From positions 353,307-417,306 of the forward strand of contig JACESI010000002.1 in the NCBI GenBank assembly GCA_013911885.1: a DNA stretch of 64,000 bases, given 5' to 3'. The notes below the pieces were generated by a model. That model saw nothing but the letters and a program-made list of their open reading frames with translations. It had not been told where the DNA came from and did no database searches. This stretch comes from Hyphomicrobiales bacterium. GTDB taxonomy: Bacteria; Pseudomonadota; Alphaproteobacteria; Rhizobiales; JACESI01. Numbering within the stretch: position 1 is the first letter of the stretch; each line of letters begins with the position of its first letter. Below are positions 1 through 15,640 of the stretch, in pieces. The position numbers and the translations under genes were made by a program.

Positions 1-3213
<3,213 letters not shown>

Positions 3214-3221
3214 TCAGGCAA

Positions 3222-3241
3222 AGGCGGGAGGGCTTCCGCCT
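3222..3241 (-). other. Small hairpin in the rpoB-rpoC spacer
   Basis: A perfect 6-bp inverted repeat (AGGCGG / CCGCCT, 8-nt loop) starts 19 nt past the rpoB stop. No clear U-tract follows, so a processing or pausing structure is more likely than a terminator. The rest of the 130-nt spacer shows nothing further. Confidence 0.3.
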
Positions 3242-3259
3242 GACGATGGCGCGTTGTTC

Positions 3260-7402
<4,143 letters not shown>

Positions 7403-7845
7403 TTTCGTTCCTTTGCATGCCGACCCTGAGAGCGCGGGAGATCGGTTTGGTTTCATTTCGCTGCCGTTCGCGCCGCTCAACGCCACTGCACAGCGAAACC
7501 AAATGGGTGATTGTCGAACCGTCCTGACGGCGCCTTTGCAGGGCCTGCCTCGGGCGGTTGGATAAGCAACCTTCGGTATATGTCCCTCGTTGTTTCTATT
7601 GCCGCCTTTTTCGTTTGCTCGTGCACTTCACTATTTCGTGTTCAGCCGGCTTCCGGTTTCAGTTTCCGCATGATCACGCCCGCTTCATTAACGCCAGTCG
7701 GCGCTCAATCAAAAACTTAATAAACTTCATCAGTCTGTTGTTTTTAAATAATTATATAGTCTTTGTATCACGAAAGGTGTGTCGGAAAATGACGCCCGGC
7801 ACACCTCAATTTGCCATGGCTATGAGGCCAAGATGCGGCGCTGTC
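7403..7845 (-). other. rplL-rpoB spacer, AT-rich with a stem-loop
   Basis: This 443-nt stretch holds no convincing gene. The rplL-proximal part is AT-rich (about 7680-7780) against a GC-rich background. It carries the stem-loop listed separately and, just after it on the minus strand, the hexamer TATAAT (7751-7756). I could not find a good -35 at 16-18 nt, so an internal rpoB promoter is possible but unsupported. The spacer between L12 and beta genes is a known site of partial termination or RNA processing in several bacteria; that role here is inference. Confidence 0.4.
7775..7806 (-). promoter_or_regulatory. Stem-loop in rplL-rpoB spacer (candidate attenuator or processing site)
   Basis: On the minus strand AGGTGTG pairs with CACACCT (7 bp). 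After one C/A mismatch, an inner CGG/CCG pair closes a 10-nt loop. It begins 40 nt past the rplL stop and is followed by TTTCGTG and an AT-rich run. It could attenuate transcription into rpoBC or be an RNase III site. Confidence 0.45.
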
Positions 7846-8223
7846 TTACTTGATTTCGACGGTTGCGCCAGCGCTTTCGAGTTTCGCCTTGATGTCGGCT
7901 GCTTCGGTTTTGGAAACAGCTTCCTTCACAGCTTTTGGTGCGGCTTCGACAAGGTCTTTCGCCTCTTTCAGGCCAAGGCCCGTGATCGCGCGCACTTCTT
8001 TGATGACGTTGATTTTCTTTTCGCCTGCAACAGCAAGAATAACGTCAAATTCAGTCTGTTCTTCCACAGCTTCAGCCACTGCGCCGGGAGCCGCAGCCGC
8101 AGCAACCGCAACCGGTGCGGCAGCCGAAACGCCCCATTTTTCTTCCAGCATCTTGGAAAGCTCAGCCGCTTCCAGGACAGTGAGGTTAGACAATTCGTCT
8201 ACGATTTTGCTCAAATCAGCCAT
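7846..8223 (-). CDS. rplL: 50S ribosomal protein L7/L12
   Basis: This is the stalk protein of the large ribosomal subunit, which recruits translation factors; it is 125 aa, the normal length. The N-terminal dimerisation helices (residues 1-33) are followed by an Ala/Val/Pro hinge (about 34-52). The compact C-terminal domain has the motif [18 protein letters not shown]. The start has AAGGAAA upstream. It lies 47 nt after rplJ in the usual L10-L12 pair. Confidence 0.98.
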   Translation of the reverse strand: MADLSKIVDELSNLTVLEAAELSKMLEEKWGVSAAAPVAVAAAAAPGAVAEAVEEQTEFDVILAVAGEKKINVIKEVRAITGLGLKEAKDLVEAAPKAVKEAVSKTEAADIKAKLESAGATVEIK

Positions 8224-8270
8224 TGTTCATTTTCCTTAGGTTTGAACCGTTTATCTGTCTTCAAACGGCC

Positions 8271-8789
8271 TCAAGCCGCTTCATCTTTCGAGGCATAGGC
8301 ACCAATCACCCGGGCAATCTGGCCCGCTGGCGTGTTGATGATCCGTGCGATCTGGCCCGCTGGCGCCTGAAGAAGGCCCACGAGTTTGCCGCGCAGTTCA
8401 TCAAGCGATGGCAGCGAGGCAAGCGCCTTCACACCATCTGCATCAAGATTGGTTGCCCCCATCGCACCGCCGAGAATGACGAACTTTTCGTTTTTCCTGG
8501 CGAATTCGATGGCGATTTTCGGTGCTGTCACGGGATCATCCGAATAAGCGATGATCGTCGGTCCTTTGAAAAGGCCGTCAATGTGGTCAGCGTCGGTGCC
8601 TTTCAGAGCAAGCTTCATGAGGCGGTTTTTCGCCACTTTGACACTGGCACCTGCGTTACGCATCTGGGTCCGAAGATCAGAAAGTTGCGCAACGGTGAGG
8701 CCAGTATAGTGGGCCACGACGACAACGCTCGTCTCCTGAAAGACGGTGTTGAGTGTCGTAACGAGCTCTTTCTTTTCTGCTCTATCCAC
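8271..8789 (-). CDS. rplJ: 50S ribosomal protein L10
   Basis: L10 is the stalk base protein that carries the L7/L12 dimers, 172 aa. The frame is open further upstream, but I choose the GTG giving (M)[13 protein letters not shown]. That is the family N-terminus and has GGAGAG 6 nt upstream. The core [10 protein letters not shown] and the C-terminal L12-binding helix ([20 protein letters not shown]) are visible. L10, usually with L12, represses its own mRNA in many bacteria, and the 384-nt leader upstream fits this. Confidence 0.95.
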   Translation of the reverse strand: MDRAEKKELVTTLNTVFQETSVVVVAHYTGLTVAQLSDLRTQMRNAGASVKVAKNRLMKLALKGTDADHIDGLFKGPTIIAYSDDPVTAPKIAIEFARKNEKFVILGGAMGATNLDADGVKALASLPSLDELRGKLVGLLQAPAGQIARIINTPAGQIARVIGAYASKDEAA

Positions 8790-9173
8790 TGCTTCTCTCC
8801 GTTTGGAGCGATTGAAAATCAATCGTTCCGATGGCAAATGCCGGTTCGGCAATTCCGCTTCGCTGCGCCCGACCTTACAGGCGAGGCTTTTCTAGCATCG
8901 AGCCAAACCGACGGTTTAGCCTGCCCCCTTCATCTCCGCCTGATGCGAAAACAAGGAATAAAGGTTCAAACCTCATTGTCGCCCCGCAGATGTTGCGCGG
9001 CTTGAAATTCGGTTTTCTCCCATCTCATGCTGGCCCATTCGGCTTAGGACACGCTGAAATCGGCATGTCACCGGCAATCTCGGACAGGGCGGGACAAGGG
9101 CTGGCCCTCATCCCTGATCAGCGGCACCGGCGCGACATCGCCGGACGGCACCACTGAAATTCTTTAATGCCGG
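8790..9173 (-). promoter_or_regulatory. rplA-rplJ spacer / L10 leader region
   Basis: This 384-nt spacer has no ORF with coding character. It is the position of the L10 leader, where L10(L12)4 binds to control rplJL. Directly after rplA a perfect 6-bp hairpin (9127-9144; CCGGCG, loop CGACAT, CGCCGG) is seen. I could not assign the conserved L10-binding kink-turn by eye. Function is inferred from position. Confidence 0.45.
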
Positions 9174-9869
9174 CTATGCGCTCAGGCTTCCGACTTCGAC
9201 TTTGACGCCCGGCCCCATGGACGAGGACAGGCCGATGCGGCGGACATAGGTGCCCTTCGCTCCCGCTGGCTTTGCCCGGTTGACCGCATCCGTGAACGCC
9301 TTGATATTTTCCACAAGCGCATCCTCGGAAAAGCTGACCTTGCCGATACCGGCGTGAAGAATGCCGGCTTTTTCGACGCGAAAATCGACAGCGCCGCCCT
9401 TGGCATCGTCAACCGCCTTTTTCACGTCCATCGTCACCGTGCCGACCTTCGGGTTCGGCATGAGATTGCGTGGACCGAGAATTTTGCCAAGACGACCGAC
9501 GATCGGCATCATGTCCGGCGTGGCGATACAACGGTCAAAGGCGATGGTGCCGCCCTGGATGGTTTCCATCAGGTCTTCCGCGCCGACGATATCAGCACCG
9601 GCTGCCCTGGCTTCTTCTGCCTTGTCGCCACGCGCAAAGACGGCAACGCGCACGGTCTTGCCCGTGCCATTCGGCAGGTTGCAGACGCCGCGGACCATCT
9701 GGTCGGCATGGCGCGGATCAACGCCGAGATTCATCACGATATCAACGGTCTCGTCGAATTTCGCGCTTGCCCGTTCCTTGACCAGCTTCACGGCCTCGCG
9801 CAGCGCGAATTCCATGTTCTTGTTGATGCCCTCATGGGCCTTTGCAATTCTTTTTCCAGCTTTTGCCAT
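9174..9869 (-). CDS. rplA: 50S ribosomal protein L1
   Basis: L1 builds the mobile L1 stalk at the E site and can act as a translational repressor of the L11-L1 mRNA. At 231 aa it has family length. The core segments [18 protein letters not shown] and [18 protein letters not shown] are canonical. It starts 5 nt after the rplK stop, so the two are co-transcribed. Confidence 0.98.
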   Translation of the reverse strand: MAKAGKRIAKAHEGINKNMEFALREAVKLVKERASAKFDETVDIVMNLGVDPRHADQMVRGVCNLPNGTGKTVRVAVFARGDKAEEARAAGADIVGAEDLMETIQGGTIAFDRCIATPDMMPIVGRLGKILGPRNLMPNPKVGTVTMDVKKAVDDAKGGAVDFRVEKAGILHAGIGKVSFSEDALVENIKAFTDAVNRAKPAGAKGTYVRRIGLSSSMGPGVKVEVGSLSA

Positions 9870-9874
9870 GATCC

Positions 9875-10303
9875 TTAACCCTCTACAGCCAGGCCCATGG
9901 AGCGGGCGGAACCTTCGACCTGGCGCATGGCCATTTCGATGTCAAATGCGTTGAGATCCTTCATTTTCGTTGTCGCGATTTCGCGCACCTGATCGCGCGT
10001 GATGCTGCCGACTGTGCCGCGCCCCGCCGTCGCCGAGCCGCTCTTCAGACCGGCCGCCTTTTTCAGAAGGAAAGACACCGGAGGTGTCTTCATTTCGAAC
10101 GTGAAGGACTTGTCCTGAAAGATCGTGATCTTGACCGGAACAGGGGAGCCTTTTTCCATATCCTGCGAGGCCGCATTGAAGGCTTTGCAGAATTCCATGA
10201 TGTTGAGGCCGCGCTGACCAAGGGCAGGACCGATGGGTGGGGACGGCGTGGCCGATCCCGCTGAAACCTGAAGCTTCAGGTATCCTGTAATTTTCTTCGC
10301 CAT
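9875..10303 (-). CDS. rplK: 50S ribosomal protein L11
   Basis: L11 is part of the GTPase-associated centre, 142 aa. I choose the ATG giving [16 protein letters not shown], with AAAGGAG upstream; an in-frame TTG two codons earlier overlaps the Shine-Dalgarno and is unlikely. The proline-rich [20 protein letters not shown] segment is diagnostic. It is followed after 5 nt by rplA. Confidence 0.98.
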   Translation of the reverse strand: MAKKITGYLKLQVSAGSATPSPPIGPALGQRGLNIMEFCKAFNAASQDMEKGSPVPVKITIFQDKSFTFEMKTPPVSFLLKKAAGLKSGSATAGRGTVGSITRDQVREIATTKMKDLNAFDIEMAMRQVEGSARSMGLAVEG

Positions 10304-10397
10304 TTCCAACTCCTTTCACTGGCACATACCAGTGTTTGTTTGAGTTCGCGTGGTGCGGTTCTGGCGCTGGCGAAGCGCCTCCCCTCCCACACAATCA

Positions 10398-10419
10398 CCG
10401 GCAGGACATCACCTGCCGG
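10398..10419 (-). other. Hairpin 3' of nusG
   Basis: A perfect 8-bp inverted repeat (CCGGCAGG / CCTGCCGG, 6-nt loop) begins 8 nt after the nusG stop. There is no U-tract, so it may be a stability or processing element, or a weak pause, ahead of rplK. Confidence 0.4.
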
Positions 10420-10427
10420 CTTTCCGG

Positions 10428-10958
10428 TCAGATCTTGTTGACCTGACCAAATTCGAGCTCGACCGGGGTTGCCCGGCCGAAAATCGAAACCGTTACCTTG
10501 AGCCGCGAGCGGTCCTCGTCGATTTCCTCGACAAAACCATCGAAATCCGAGAACGGACCGTCGGCAACCTTGACCTTCTCGCCGATATCGAAGCGGATCG
10601 AAGGCTTTGGCCGCTCGACACCTTCCTGAACCTGAACCAGAATACGATCGGCCTCGGCATCCGAAATCGGCGCCGGCTTCGAATCATTGCCGAGAAAGCC
10701 GGTCACTTTCGGCGTTTCCTTGATCAGGTGGAACGTCTCGTCGGTCAGTTCCATGCGAACGAGAACATAACCCGGGAAAAACCGACGCTCCGTATCGACC
10801 TTGCGGCCGCGGCGCACTTCCACCACTTTTTCGGTCGGAACGATCACGGCTTCAACAAGATGCTGAAGCCCTTTCTGCTCGACCTTTTCCTGAATTGCCT
10901 CGCAAACCTTTTTCTCAAAGTTTGAATAGGCATTCACAATATACCAGCGCTTGGCCAT
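10428..10958 (-). CDS. nusG: Transcription termination/antitermination factor NusG
   Basis: NusG binds the RNA polymerase clamp and links transcription to Rho or to ribosomes; 176 aa. The N-terminal NGN domain (KRWYIVNAYSNFEKKV; FFPGYVLVRMELTDE) is followed by a C-terminal KOW domain (GEKVKVADGPFSDFDGFVEE). It lies between secE and rplK, its standard position. Confidence 0.98.
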   Translation of the reverse strand: MAKRWYIVNAYSNFEKKVCEAIQEKVEQKGLQHLVEAVIVPTEKVVEVRRGRKVDTERRFFPGYVLVRMELTDETFHLIKETPKVTGFLGNDSKPAPISDAEADRILVQVQEGVERPKPSIRFDIGEKVKVADGPFSDFDGFVEEIDEDRSRLKVTVSIFGRATPVELEFGQVNKI

Positions 10959-10992
10959 CGTTTCAGTCTCTCTGCACCGCTTTGTGCCTGTT

Positions 10993-11193
10993 CTATCGTC
11001 CGAGGCTCAAGAGCCAGCCGACACTGAAGCCCAGAACTTGATCGACGACCAGGAAAAACAAGGTCGCGACCACGACCATGATCAGCACCATGACCGAGGT
11101 CACGGTGGTTTCCTTGCGCGACGGCCAGACAACCTTCGCGGTTTCTGCGCGCACTTCCTGCAAGAACTTGAATGGGTTTGGGGCGCCTGCCAT
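10993..11193 (-). CDS. secE: Preprotein translocase subunit SecE
   Basis: SecE is the small essential subunit of the SecYEG channel; 66 aa, the short single-helix form usual in Alphaproteobacteria. The amphipathic helix with VRAETAKVVWPSRKETT is followed by one membrane segment (about residues 32-56). The ATG start has AGAGAAG upstream; a TTG one codon earlier is less likely. No tRNA-Trp, a common upstream neighbour, is seen here. Confidence 0.95.
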   Translation of the reverse strand: MAGAPNPFKFLQEVRAETAKVVWPSRKETTVTSVMVLIMVVVATLFFLVVDQVLGFSVGWLLSLGR

Positions 11194-11328
11194 CAAAAAC
11201 TTCTCTTAAACGAACCTGTCGCGTAACCGGTCTGCGCAGTCTTATGCTGATTTACCGTGGGACCAAAATTACGACGAATTGGGGGCGCGAAAGCCATGTT
11301 GAAGCTCGCGCGCCCTGAAAGTCTGGTC

Positions 11329-11357
11329 GTTCTAGTCTTCCTTTTTAGAATTCTCAA
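11329..11357 (-). promoter_or_regulatory. Predicted sigma-70-type promoter for secE-nusG-ribosomal operon
   Basis: On the minus strand TTGAGA (-35) and TAGAAC (-10) are separated by 17 nt, placed 136 nt before the secE start. The match is 5/6 and 4/6 to consensus. The surrounding spacer (11194-11535) is otherwise non-coding and also contains the divergent start region of the next plus-strand gene. Confidence 0.45.
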
Positions 11358-11535
11358 GGGCAAGACGGTAGAAAATGTCATAAAAATCGCATAAATCGAA
11401 TATGCTTTAAACCGAAAGCAAAAAACTCAACGGCATCAGGCGTTCGATCAACCCTTGCCTGTCGCCTTCTGCCAAACGCGAAATCCAGAATATCCGGTGA
11501 TCTTTTCCGACCATAGCGATAAAAATGGCGAAACC

Positions 11536-12228
11536 ATGCCCGTGCGACGCCCCCGCATCAGCGCGGTGATTCCAGCGCTTAATGCGGCGGGCACGCTTCC
11601 GGCGACGATTGCCTGCCTCGCTTCCCTCGCTGACGAGGTGATCGTGGTTGATGGCGGCTCCCGTGACCAAACGGCTTCGCTCGCCCGCGCGGCCGGGGCA
11701 CATGTCGTTACCGCGCCGCGCGGGCGCGGGCGCCAGTTGCGGGAGGGTGCCGCTTTCGCGAAGGGGGAATGGCTGCTTTTTCTTCATGCCGACACAAGAC
11801 TTACGCAGGGTGCGGGTGCGGCCCTCACAGCCTTTCTGGAAAAGCCAGATCACACAAAAGCTGCCGGTTATTTCGATTTCAGGCTTGACGATTCGTCCCC
11901 GGAGGCTCGCCTTCTCGAAAGGCGGGTTGCCTGGCGCTGTCGGGTTTTTGCGCTGCCCTATGGCGATCAGGGGCTTTTCCTCCACCGGTCCTTTTATCAT
12001 GAACTCAGCGGCTACAGGGACATGCCGCTGATGGAGGATGTCGATTTGATCTGGCGGATCGAGCGGCGTTTTGGCAAACAGGCGATCTGCCCAATGGGTG
12101 CAACAGCGGTGACCTCGAGCGAGAAATTCCGCAAATCTGGCTATTTCCGGCGTTCGGCGCGCAATCTCTTCTGTCTCTTCCTGTTCTGGATCAAGGTCCC
12201 GCCATCGCTGATTGTGAAACTCTACTGA
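11536..12228 (+). CDS. Family 2 glycosyltransferase (rSAM/selenodomain-associated transferase 2 type)
   Basis: This is a 230-aa GT-A fold glycosyltransferase. The N-terminal nucleotide-binding strand (ISAVIPALNAAGTLP), the VVDGGSRDQT turn and the metal-binding FLHADTRL are visible, followed by an acceptor region with MEDVDLIWRIERRFG. The compact architecture matches the TIGR04283 family. I choose the ATG giving MPVRRPRISAV; an upstream ATG would add 27 unconserved residues. Its TGA overlaps the ATG of the DUF2064 gene by 1 nt, so the two form a coupled pair. The radical-SAM partner that names the family is not nearby. The acceptor is unknown. Confidence 0.8.
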   Translation: MPVRRPRISAVIPALNAAGTLPATIACLASLADEVIVVDGGSRDQTASLARAAGAHVVTAPRGRGRQLREGAAFAKGEWLLFLHADTRLTQGAGAALTAFLEKPDHTKAAGYFDFRLDDSSPEARLLERRVAWRCRVFALPYGDQGLFLHRSFYHELSGYRDMPLMEDVDLIWRIERRFGKQAICPMGATAVTSSEKFRKSGYFRRSARNLFCLFLFWIKVPPSLIVKLY

Positions 12229-12890
12229 TGCTCTATCATGTCGTGATTTTTGCCCGTTCGCCACGATTTGGCCGCGTCAAGACCCGCCTCGCCCGCGATA
12301 TCGGGGCTGTCGAGACCTTGCGCTTCTATCGAAACACGCTTTCAGCGCTCTGCCGCAGGCTATCGCCACAAGGCAATTTCCGATTGATGATTGCGATGAC
12401 ACCCGACCGTGCGACGCTCCGCGGGCGAGGCCTTCTCGCGCGCCCGGTGATGGAGATGGATCAGGGTGGCGGCGATCTCGGCGCGCGGATGTCGCGCATG
12501 TTTCGCGATCTGCCGCCCGGCCCGGCGGTGATCATCGGCAGCGATATTCCCGAAATCAGCCGCGTCCATCTCGCGGCCGCCTTCCACGCGCTCGGGGATG
12601 CCGATGCCGTCTTCGGCCCTGCGGCGGATGGCGGCTATTGGCTGATCGGCCTCAAGCGGCGTCAGCAAGTACCGCCGGACTTTCTCAAGAATGTGCGCTG
12701 GTCACACCCCGAAACACTGAAAGATACGCTTCAAAGTCTACCCAAAAACTGGAAGGTGGCTTATATCAATCAACTCGACGACATAGACAGTGGCGATTCC
12801 TACCGGGACTGGCGCGAACGGGAACGCAACGCCGCAGCCTCTCCTCTTGCCAGATCCGACCTCGCCAGATCCGGTATCCGTCGCGATTAG
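12228..12890 (+). CDS. DUF2064 glycosyl/nucleotidyl transferase (transferase 1 type)
   Basis: A 220-aa GT-A-like protein of the DUF2064/TIGR04282 family. Motifs are FARSPRFGRVKTRLARDIG at the N-terminus, IIGSDIPEIS (metal-binding region, about residues 103-112) and FGPAADGGYWLIGL. It is translationally coupled to the preceding glycosyltransferase. Such pairs are widespread, but their product is not established. The last ~30 residues are low-complexity and unconserved-looking. Confidence 0.8.
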   Translation: MLYHVVIFARSPRFGRVKTRLARDIGAVETLRFYRNTLSALCRRLSPQGNFRLMIAMTPDRATLRGRGLLARPVMEMDQGGGDLGARMSRMFRDLPPGPAVIIGSDIPEISRVHLAAAFHALGDADAVFGPAADGGYWLIGLKRRQQVPPDFLKNVRWSHPETLKDTLQSLPKNWKVAYINQLDDIDSGDSYRDWRERERNAAASPLARSDLARSGIRRD

Positions 12891-12953
12891 GGCCATCACA
12901 GGCAGATCCGTGCGGAGAATTGCGACATCTGACGGATCCATCAAGGAGCGATT

Positions 12954-13742
12954 ATGGGCTTTATTACGCAACTCGCAAATCCGACCCGGTTTCTCGCGCT
13001 CTCCGCACGCCTGCTTCCGGTGCTTATCGGCCTTGCGCTCGCGCTCCTCGCCGTCGGTCTTTATCTCGCATTCTTCATCGCGCCGGAAGATTATCAGCAG
13101 GGCGTGACTGTTCGCATCATGTTCGTTCACGTACCATCGGCGTGGCTTGCGATGTTCTGTTATACGCTGATGACAGCCTCCGCGATTGGCAGTCTCGTCT
13201 GGAAACACCCGCTCGCCGATGTCGCGGCAAAGGCTGCGGCACCGATCGGGGCCGCCTTCGCACTCCTTACCCTCGTCACAGGATCCTTGTGGGGCCGCCC
13301 GACCTGGAACACCTGGTGGATCTGGGATGCGCGGCTTACCTCTGTCCTCGTCCTTTTGATCATGTATCTTGGCCTCATCGCGCTCTGGCAGGTCATCGAA
13401 GAGCCGGTCAAGGCAGCAAAGGCAGCGGCAATTCTCATCCTTGTCGGGTTTATCAATATCCCGATTATCAAGTTCTCGGTTGATTGGTGGAACACGCTGC
13501 ATCAGCCTGCAAGCGTCTTCCGGCTTGGCGGACCAACCATTCATCCGGATATACTCTATCCGCTGCTCGTCATGGCGCTCGCTTTCAGCTTCATTTTCAT
13601 GACGCTGCATCTCGTCGCGATGCGCAATGAAATCCTGCGCCGGCGCGTGCGCGCGCTGCAAAGCCGCATGGCCTATGAGAACGCAGACGCCGGTCGTGCC
13701 GAAAGCCTGCCAAAAACCGCGATGTCGGGAGCAGGCGAATGA
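12954..13742 (+). CDS. ccmC: Heme exporter / cytochrome c maturation protein CcmC
   Basis: CcmC is a membrane protein that delivers heme to the chaperone CcmE; 262 aa with six predicted membrane segments. The tryptophan-rich WWD-type motif (GRPTWNTWWIWDARLTS, about residues 114-130) faces the periplasm. The haem-ligand-type histidine in FVHVPSAWLAM is present. AAGGAG lies 6 nt before the ATG. ccmD and ccmG follow with overlaps. The usual ccmA and ccmB are not upstream; two sugar-transferase genes occupy that place. Confidence 0.95.
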   Translation: MGFITQLANPTRFLALSARLLPVLIGLALALLAVGLYLAFFIAPEDYQQGVTVRIMFVHVPSAWLAMFCYTLMTASAIGSLVWKHPLADVAAKAAAPIGAAFALLTLVTGSLWGRPTWNTWWIWDARLTSVLVLLIMYLGLIALWQVIEEPVKAAKAAAILILVGFINIPIIKFSVDWWNTLHQPASVFRLGGPTIHPDILYPLLVMALAFSFIFMTLHLVAMRNEILRRRVRALQSRMAYENADAGRAESLPKTAMSGAGE

Positions 13743-13921
13743 TCGACCTTCTGTTCGGCCCCCGGACGGGCTTTGTCACCGCGGCCTATGGCGTGACCGC
13801 CCTTGTTCTTCTCATGCTCGTGGCGTGGGTGGTCCATGATCGCGCAAAACAGCGCCATGCGCTCAAGGCGCTCGAGGAAGGCGGTGTGACGCGCGCAGCC
13901 CAAAAGGCGGACAAGCCATGA
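13739..13921 (+). CDS. ccmD: Heme exporter protein CcmD
   Basis: A 60-aa single-span protein (membrane helix about residues 15-33) with a basic cytoplasmic tail, as in CcmD, which helps release holo-CcmE from CcmABC. It overlaps ccmC by 4 nt (ATGA) and ccmG by 4 nt, which supports the call despite the short length. Confidence 0.9.
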   Translation: MIDLLFGPRTGFVTAAYGVTALVLLMLVAWVVHDRAKQRHALKALEEGGVTRAAQKADKP

Positions 13922-14523
13922 CCGGCGATCAACAAAATTCTGGACAAGAAAAGAAAGAGGGGCGATCCGGTCGCATCCTTTTCCTGCTGCCGCTGTTTTT
14001 CTTTGCCGCGCTCTGCGTTATTTTCTTCATGCAGCTTCTGGGCGGGCGCGATACGTCGGAAGTACCGTCCGCGCTGATCGGAAAGCCGATCCCCGTCTTC
14101 GATCTGCCCGCGCTTCAAGGTTCGGGAAAACCTGGATTTTCGAATAGGTCGGCTGCGGAGGCGAAAGTCACGCTGATCAATGTCTGGGCCTCCTGGTGTG
14201 TTCCCTGCCGGGCAGAGCACCCCCTGATCACCCGGCTTGCCGACGATCCGCGATTGACGGTCTTCGGCCTCAACTACAAGGACAAGCCGGACGCGGCTCT
14301 TGCCTTTCTGAGCGAACTCGGTAATCCGTTTGACGCCATTGGCGCGGATGAGAGCGGGCGGGTCGGCATCGAATTCGGCGTCTACGGCGTGCCCGAGACA
14401 TTCGTCGTCAGTCACGACGGCATTATTGTCTACAAATTCATTGGTCCGCTCACGGAAAGCCGGTTAAACAACGAGTTGATGCCGTCAATTGAAAAAGCTC
14501 TTGAAAAAGCAACCGTGAACTGA
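13918..14523 (+). CDS. ccmG: Thiol:disulfide interchange protein CcmG/DsbE
   Basis: A membrane-anchored periplasmic thioredoxin-like reductase that prepares apocytochrome c cysteines for haem ligation; 201 aa. One N-terminal anchor (about residues 21-41) precedes a thioredoxin fold with the active site WCVPC and a cis-proline loop VYGVPETFVV. It is coupled to ccmD. The c-type cytochrome XoxG in this window is a plausible client. Confidence 0.95.
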   Translation: MTGDQQNSGQEKKEGRSGRILFLLPLFFFAALCVIFFMQLLGGRDTSEVPSALIGKPIPVFDLPALQGSGKPGFSNRSAAEAKVTLINVWASWCVPCRAEHPLITRLADDPRLTVFGLNYKDKPDAALAFLSELGNPFDAIGADESGRVGIEFGVYGVPETFVVSHDGIIVYKFIGPLTESRLNNELMPSIEKALEKATVN

Positions 14524-14545
14524 AACCGGAAACACAAGGTCTGCC

Positions 14546-15640
14546 ATGTCTCACCCGCTCTGCGGCGCCGATCTGAAGACGCTCAGTGCGATCTTTGCCC
14601 GAGGCGGCGCGCCGGATGGCGGCCATCTTCTGAAAGCCGCCGGCATATGGGGTGCTGCCCTTGCCCGCGCGCCGATTTCATCGCTTGAAAAGGTCCTGAT
14701 CGAGCCGCTTCTTCCGGCGGTCTCAGATATGCCGCCGCCGATATTCATCCTCGGTCACTGGCGATCCGGCACGACGCATCTTTACAACATTATGGCGAAA
14801 TCCGCAGCGTTCGGCTTTGTCGACCCGATCGCGACCGGCCTTCCCTGGGATATGTTCGGTCTTGCCCGCGCGTTTCGGCCGCTTCTGGAGCGCACGATCC
14901 CGCGGGATCGCTATATCGACAACATTCCGGTTACCGCCGACGCGCCGCAGGAAGATGAAATTGCGCTCGCGAACATGACGCCGATTTCCTTCTACCACGC
15001 GATTTATTTTCCGAAAGTCTTCCACGATCAGCTCAACCGCGGGCTGTTTTTCGAAAATTGCAGTGCGGCGGAGCAGGCAAATCGCACCCGCGCTTTCACC
15101 CACTTCATGCAGAAGCTCGCTCATCGCCACAAGAAGCCGCTGCTGATCAAGAACCCGGTCTATACCGGCTGTCCGCAATTTGTGAAAAGCGTCTTTCCGG
15201 ACGCGAAATTCATCCACATACATCGCAATCCTTTCGATGTGTTTCTGTCGATGCGAAATTTCTACAGCAAGCTTCTGCCGGTCTTCGCGCTGCAGGATTT
15301 CGCGCATCTGGATATCGACGAGGTGGTGCTTTCAACCTATTCGGCGATGATGCACCGCTTCGAGCAGGAAACCGCCGACATGGCCGCGCCCGAATTTGTC
15401 GAAATCGGCTATGATGCGCTGAGCAAGGACCCGCTTGATACGATCAAGATGGTCTATGAGATGCTTGGCCTTGATGGGTTCGACGACGCCCGGCCCGCTT
15501 TCAGCGCCTATCTCGGATCGGTCCAGTCCTATCAGAAGAACACGTTCAAGGGATCGCCCGCTCTCGCCAGCAAGGTGGCGGATCGCCTCAGCCCGTTCAT
15601 CGAGAAGTGGGATTACGCCATGCCGGAGATTGTCGGGTGA
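14546..15640 (+). CDS. Sulfotransferase family protein
   Basis: A 364-aa protein with the PAPS-binding signatures of sulfotransferases. The 5'-phosphosulfate loop is FILGHWRSGTTHL (about residues 67-79) and the 3'-phosphate motif is FIHIHRNPFDVFLSMRNFY. The acceptor cannot be read from sequence. The following lipoprotein gene starts inside its stop codon (GTGA), and hpnA follows in the same way. So it sits in a coupled trio leading into hopanoid genes, and a lipid or glycolipid acceptor is an attractive inference. Confidence 0.85.
   Translation: MSHPLCGADLKTLSAIFARGGAPDGGHLLKAAGIWGAALARAPISSLEKVLIEPLLPAVSDMPPPIFILGHWRSGTTHLYNIMAKSAAFGFVDPIATGLPWDMFGLARAFRPLLERTIPRDRYIDNIPVTADAPQEDEIALANMTPISFYHAIYFPKVFHDQLNRGLFFENCSAAEQANRTRAFTHFMQKLAHRHKKPLLIKNPVYTGCPQFVKSVFPDAKFIHIHRNPFDVFLSMRNFYSKLLPVFALQDFAHLDIDEVVLSTYSAMMHRFEQETADMAAPEFVEIGYDALSKDPLDTIKMVYEMLGLDGFDDARPAFSAYLGSVQSYQKNTFKGSPALASKVADRLSPFIEKWDYAMPEIVG

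Noticed and set aside
11194..11406. Possible tRNA-Trp upstream of secE
   Set aside because: This is a frequent location, but no acceptor/T-arm pattern for tRNA-Trp is present on either strand.
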